NCBI GenBank assembly: GCA_028095005.1 | Contig: CM051460.1 | Coordinates: 67,557,676 to 67,621,675 of the forward strand | Reading direction: 5' to 3' | Source of the DNA: Rhynchospora pubera | Lineage: Eukaryota; Streptophyta; Magnoliopsida; Poales; Cyperaceae | Length of the DNA stretch: 64,000 nucleotides | Shown here: one piece after another, positions 59,666 through 64,000 of the stretch | How positions within the stretch are numbered: the first letter of the stretch is position 1 | How the letters are laid out: each line of letters opens with the position of its first letter | Made by a program: the position numbers and the translations under genes | The notes under the pieces: model-generated | Told to the model about the DNA's origin: nothing | The model's database searches: none | What the model saw: only the letters and a program-made list of their open reading frames with translations

Positions 59666-62435
59666 CCCTAAAAACATTGGTTATTGTCTAATTAAATAAA
59701 TTACTTAAATATTGAACTTTACAATATAATATGTTATTTTCCTCAAACGTATCGAGCTGACCATATAACATAAATATATCAAAGTGAATATAATAAGCTC
59801 TGCAATTACCCATTTTGAAGGACAATCAGATTTAAGGAGAGGCATAAATGTCAAATAGTCTCCTTTAAAATATTGATAGTACATGCATAATGAAAGAATA
59901 AAAGAATGTTCCAAAATGGGCCTAACCTACAAGTTAGGATCTTAAATCTTTATATATCTATTTAAAATAAAGACCTTTTAAATGTTCTAGACAAACTCGA
60001 GGATTGAGCGAAAGCAATGTTTGCTCAAGCCTGGTCTTGAAATAAATTTTCCCATACAAGCTTAAAATATATATTTTTTTTAAAAAAAAAGCTTGAAAAA
60101 TAAGGGTTGAAGTTTTGTAATTTTAAATATCAACTAGGAATTCCAGCTGAATTTCAAATTCATCTCAACTTCGGAAATCAATGTCCTCTTGTGCAAGTGG
60201 GGATGCAAATACATAGCACAAAGTTATAATTATAATGATAAATTAGAACAACAACTATAACAGTTGCAGTAATGGTTTGTGTCATCATCACTGTTATCAT
60301 TATCTATCATCCTTCGATTGGTAAGGCAAGACTATCGGGATTTGATGCATGACAGGAAGATTTTGAGTAAAGTGCAACCGCCAACGTGTTTTTTTTTTTT
60401 TTTTTGTGAAAAACAAGTGGTATTATAGAGGTTTCTTCTACATTGCTAAATTTCATATACCTGATTAATGGTTAATTTTGACAAGCGAATGCAGTTCTCT
60501 CCCCAACGGGAATTCACGTTTTTATGTGTCAATGAAACAATCTATAAATCAGTTTCGATTTGGTCTTTCTCAGTTTGACAAATGTGTATCAGTTATTTGT
60601 GAACGGAACAAGATTCTTGGATTTGGATTATTTAACTAAGAGGTCTTTTATTTACTGATGAGATTCTTGTTTTGGCTAAATTAGAGAATTTTACTTAAAT
60701 TTTGAGGCTCTTGTATGACTACCTTGAAAATGCCGCTACCAAGCATTTCTAAAAAAATAAAAATAAAAAAACTTCTTGCAACAGCCCCAGGTATTTTTCC
60801 ACCCAATAATTATCAACACAAGGATTTACCAATAAAGTGAACGGGACGCACAATTTCTTTTTGGAATGAGAGATCCCAGAATCTGCATTTTATGAATTAC
60901 CTATTTGCACAATTGGGCATACAATCAGAGATTAAATGCAAAAAACCACATCACGTAAGCGAGTCAATGAAATGACAACCATATATCATAAAAAAGGCAA
61001 AGCTGGTATTCATTAAAGACAAACCCATATAAGAAAAGCTCATCTTCTAAGCAGAATTACAATTCAAGAACAATTAAAATTAAGATATCAGAACATGGCA
61101 AATAACCTATTTCACTAGAACTCAATCTTAATCAAACATGCCTCTGATATTGTAGGACCCTCACAAGCATTCCTTCCTCTTGGTGACTTCCCTGTTGCTT
61201 TTACCAAAATAACACGTCAATTTAGTCAAAGCCAGCATATGCTTCATGTCAAAAAAAATCTAATGATCAGAACAACCCCCCACCAGTATGACCATTCACC
61301 ACAGGTTGCAATACAAATTTGACCACCAGTAGCGGTTGATTAGCCTCAAGACATAAGAGCAGCTTATCCTGCAGCCACACAACCCACCACTTGTCCAGTA
61401 TTTGCCTTGGCTCACCTCAACCTATTGTACATTGTAAAGCAGGTGCCCACATATTCTACTTTTCAGGAAGCATCCAAGCCTCCCAGCAAGTACATTGTCG
61501 TGCATGCACAACCCTCAGTTTGGTATGTTAATCTGGTAGTGTTGGTAAAGTGCCAGGTTGTCTCTTTTTCTTCAGCAACTTAGTTTCCTGCATAAACGAG
61601 TTTGGACGATTTTCCCACTGAGAGATCCGCCACTATAACATACCCTCGAATCAATGGGTCGTTGCACCTTAAACACTTTTTTTTCTTGAGGAAAATCTCA
61701 TGCAACTCTTTCAGTTCATGAAACTACTGGTATTTAGGCACCACAAAAGCTGAACCAGCAATGTTATTCTACAAATGGCAAGTGTATCTTCATTTTGAAC
61801 AAACCATCACAGACCTAACTTACCATTGCTAGGGTTGAAGTGGTGTTTTACCCTACAAAACAACTCTAGCCTTGCCTTCAAAAGCCAAGTTTCCTGTTAC
61901 GCATTGCTGGTCATCTTTGGTAGGCATCCATTGACCTAAGTGAACAAGTGTGCCCACACAATTCTTGAATACATGCAAGATGAAGACTATCCTAACAGCA
62001 TCTTACCCTCACCTGTTACTTTGATAAGTCTACACTAACAACAGTTTGGGTGTTCATCCCAACCAAGCACATTTCAATGCAGAAATAATACATCCCCGAC
62101 TACAATCCCAACTTTCACATGATGTGCACTTTGGAATGGTTTGTGGGATCCAGTTATAAGATGTGTCACATTCACATTGAAGGTCATAATGACCTTTTTA
62201 ACTAGCTGTCTCAGGTTGAGGGAGTTTAATTGGGGCAACACCACAACATCACTAGAGACCTTTTCTTTGTCACTTTGAGGTTTGTTACCATCTCTTTAAG
62301 CTTGTCCTGACTTTATTGGTTAATATGCCGGCTAAGGTACTGGTCTTGCAGTTGATGTACCAGCTTACAAGTTGTGTCTAGGGCTGGAGTAACAAAAATA
62401 AGGTTGGGGTCTGACTAAGCAAATTTAGAGCAAAT
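59665..62435. other. Intergenic, no confident gene
   Basis: 59665-61000 is AT-rich with A- and T-runs. 61040-62435 has more even composition. Read on the minus strand it resembles transcribed 3' sequence in places, for example around 61130-61200, where a short frame GKSPRGRNACEGPTISEACL can be read. I could not join it to a gene; it may be decayed transposon or gene remains. Confidence 0.4.
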
Positions 62436-62515
62436 TTTATTAATAAGGATTCCAAAAGGTACTAGTACTAGCAAAAGTTACAAACTCTAGGTAATAAAAG
62501 ACCCAAACTTTCAGT

Positions 62516-62950
62516 TCATTGGGAGGACCTGGCCCCCCTGGGCCGCCCCCTACCTCTCCCTCTCCCTCTCCCCCTAGATGTACCAGGACTACTATTCAAC
62601 TCATTCTTGCGCGGTCGACCTCTACGCTTCTTGACCTCTCCAGTAGAGACAGTAGGAGTTTCCATTTTCGACTTAGGGCTTTTCACAACTTGCGGTGCAG
62701 GTGCACCAGATGCACCCATGAAAAACATCGGCGGCGGCATTTGTCCTGGGGTGAAACCTGGTGGGTTGGTCCCGGACTCAGCATTTGGTGCACCAAAGGG
62801 GGTAACACACAGAGAAGGATTGGTTGGTGGTGTAATGGTGTGAGATCCCAGTGGAGAGGGAAACATAGGAGCTAGAGATCGAATTGGTTTTACATCTAAC
62901 ACTGTTATGTTGATCTCAGTAGCTTGAGCTAATTTTCTTGGCCTTCCCAT
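62516..62950 (-). CDS. Small AT-hook-motif protein, hypothetical
   Basis: Open frame of 144 codons from the first ATG at 62950, stop TGA at 62516-62518. MGRPRK at the start, KKRRGRPRKNE near residue 110, and the tail GRGRGRGRGRPRGARSSQ give three AT-hook-like (GRP core) motifs. The middle is Pro/Gly/Met-rich (PPGFTPGQMPPPMFFMGA). AATAAA lies 75 bp past the stop (62436-62441, minus strand). The frame runs upstream to an AG|GG acceptor at about 62960, and an upstream exon segment ending ...FELHKG could join it across a T-rich 100-bp intron, so the true start may lie near 63120. It could be a chromatin-associated protein, or ORF1-like debris of a LINE or MULE. I do not recognise the family. Confidence 0.45.
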   Translation of the reverse strand: MGRPRKLAQATEINITVLDVKPIRSLAPMFPSPLGSHTITPPTNPSLCVTPFGAPNAESGTNPPGFTPGQMPPPMFFMGASGAPAPQVVKSPKSKMETPTVSTGEVKKRRGRPRKNELNSSPGTSRGRGRGRGRGRPRGARSSQ

Positions 62951-64000
62951 CTCTAATCCCTTCAATAAAGCAAAAAAAAATTGAAGATTTATTTAAAAAA
63001 AAAAGTAGCAACCTTAGACTTAAAAACAACAAAATCAAAGAAAATTGAAGAAAAAGACAAACCTTGTGAAGTTCAAAAGCAGATCTGAGAAAGACCAATA
63101 AAGCCTGGAGGAGGTAATTAGTAAGAGATCAGAAGAGAACTAAGGTTGATGGCAAATTCAACTCAGTAACTCTAGGGTTTTAGAATTGGGAAGTGATTTT
63201 GTGAGAAACTACCTTTATTTTGATGAACTAATAAGTCGGCTCAGTGAAGCCCCTGCTCTAGCGTTGCTCTCTAGAAACCTCGGCTTGTTCGCATCAGTCA
63301 AGTATAATGGATATGCACATGTACCATATGTTATGAGAAACACCTTTGAGATTAACTGGCATCGTCTTTGAAATTAAATCAACTATTTGAACTGTTGTTT
63401 TTCTTTCTTAATAGTACACTGGGTGTAGGCTAATTATTCGAGGACTGATGTTTGGGGAACTTGATTTTCGTGCCTTTCTATTTCTGTGCCTTGGTGCAAA
63501 TAAGATTCCGTGCAACGAGTTGCTCTCAGGAGGTTCTTCGGAGATATTTTCTTCCAAGGCCATTTTAGCCGCTATTTAATTCAGTTTTTGTATACACACA
63601 ATGAATTATATTTCTCACGCATCATTACCCACTTTTAATTTTAATAGAAAAAATTTCTTACGCACAATGAAATTTTTTTATTTAGATCATATTTTTAAAT
63701 TAAATTCTGATGTTCTGGTTTTTGTCTTTTCTGTTAATGCGTTATTTCTCTGTAATATCTCGCCTTGTTATATCCATACATTGCAATTACTTATTACTTA
63801 ACTATGTATGCTTCTTTTCAGTGGTCGTCTTTGATTGTTTATACTAGTTCAAGAGTTCGACAATAATTCAATTGCCTCTGTAACAACAACTATAGCATTG
63901 TAATAGGTAGCCGCCACCGAATTGGCATCCTCAGCAACCGTAAAGGCGGCTGCATGAAACAGCCAGCTTTCTTTTTTATATATTTAAAAATTTTTAAATT
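62951..64000. other. Right edge, no confident gene
   Basis: Contains the possible upstream exon of the AT-hook frame (about 63060-63115), then AT-rich sequence with short frames lacking recognisable motifs. Cut by the window edge. Confidence 0.4.

Overview
The window is plant nuclear DNA, almost certainly from a flowering plant. All four recognisable genes are plant families with spliced exons: a subtilase, a proline- and cysteine-rich heavy-metal-associated (HPP/Pi21-like) protein, a plastid cysteine desulfurase with a transit peptide, and a D-cysteine desulfhydrase. The rest is a dense mosaic of plant transposons. I cannot name a species.

Layout. 1-13530 is an AT-rich tandem satellite with a monomer of about 172 bp. 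It is interrupted by a TTG-tailed SINE (2263-2465), a 953-bp terminal-inverted-repeat element (3566-4518) and a 426-bp TG...CA element that looks like a solo LTR (11656-12081). 13531-16079 is intergenic, with a foldback Mutator-like MITE and a small hAT MITE. 16080-22979 (minus) is an intact 11-exon subtilase, reconstructed in phase from start to stop (765 codons), with all catalytic residues present. 23000-40700 has no confident gene. It holds a LINE-like 3' end, two Helitron-type 3' termini, a complete tRNA-derived SINE and several hAT/PIF elements. 40732-41691 (minus) is a 3-exon HMA protein ending in a CaaX box. 41700-49400 is another transposon-rich block. 49415-53292 (plus) is a 10-exon NFS2-type cysteine desulfurase (461 codons). 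55449-57987 (minus) is a 10-exon D-cysteine desulfhydrase/ACC deaminase-like gene (375 codons), convergent with NFS2 across 2.2 kb that contains an 840-bp foldback element. 58000-64000 is mostly non-coding, with two MITEs and a small AT-hook reading frame near the right edge.

How the parts relate. The two neighbouring PLP enzymes both consume cysteine: NFS2 passes sulfur from L-cysteine to plastid Fe-S assembly, and the D-cysteine enzyme releases sulfide. I see no evidence that they are co-regulated. The strongest structural signal is transposon biology. There are six non-autonomous hAT elements with exact 8-bp target duplications, several carrying short tandem subterminal motifs such as CGGATA. 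There are also a family of foldback elements, a nested three-member PIF-like MITE family, and a satellite array that keeps an unoccupied duplicate of one insertion site and a 28-bp inverted filler copied from that insertion. No single cassette looks like a new defence or metabolic system. The most unusual objects are the CGGATA hAT pair and the foldback element packed with minisatellite repeats.
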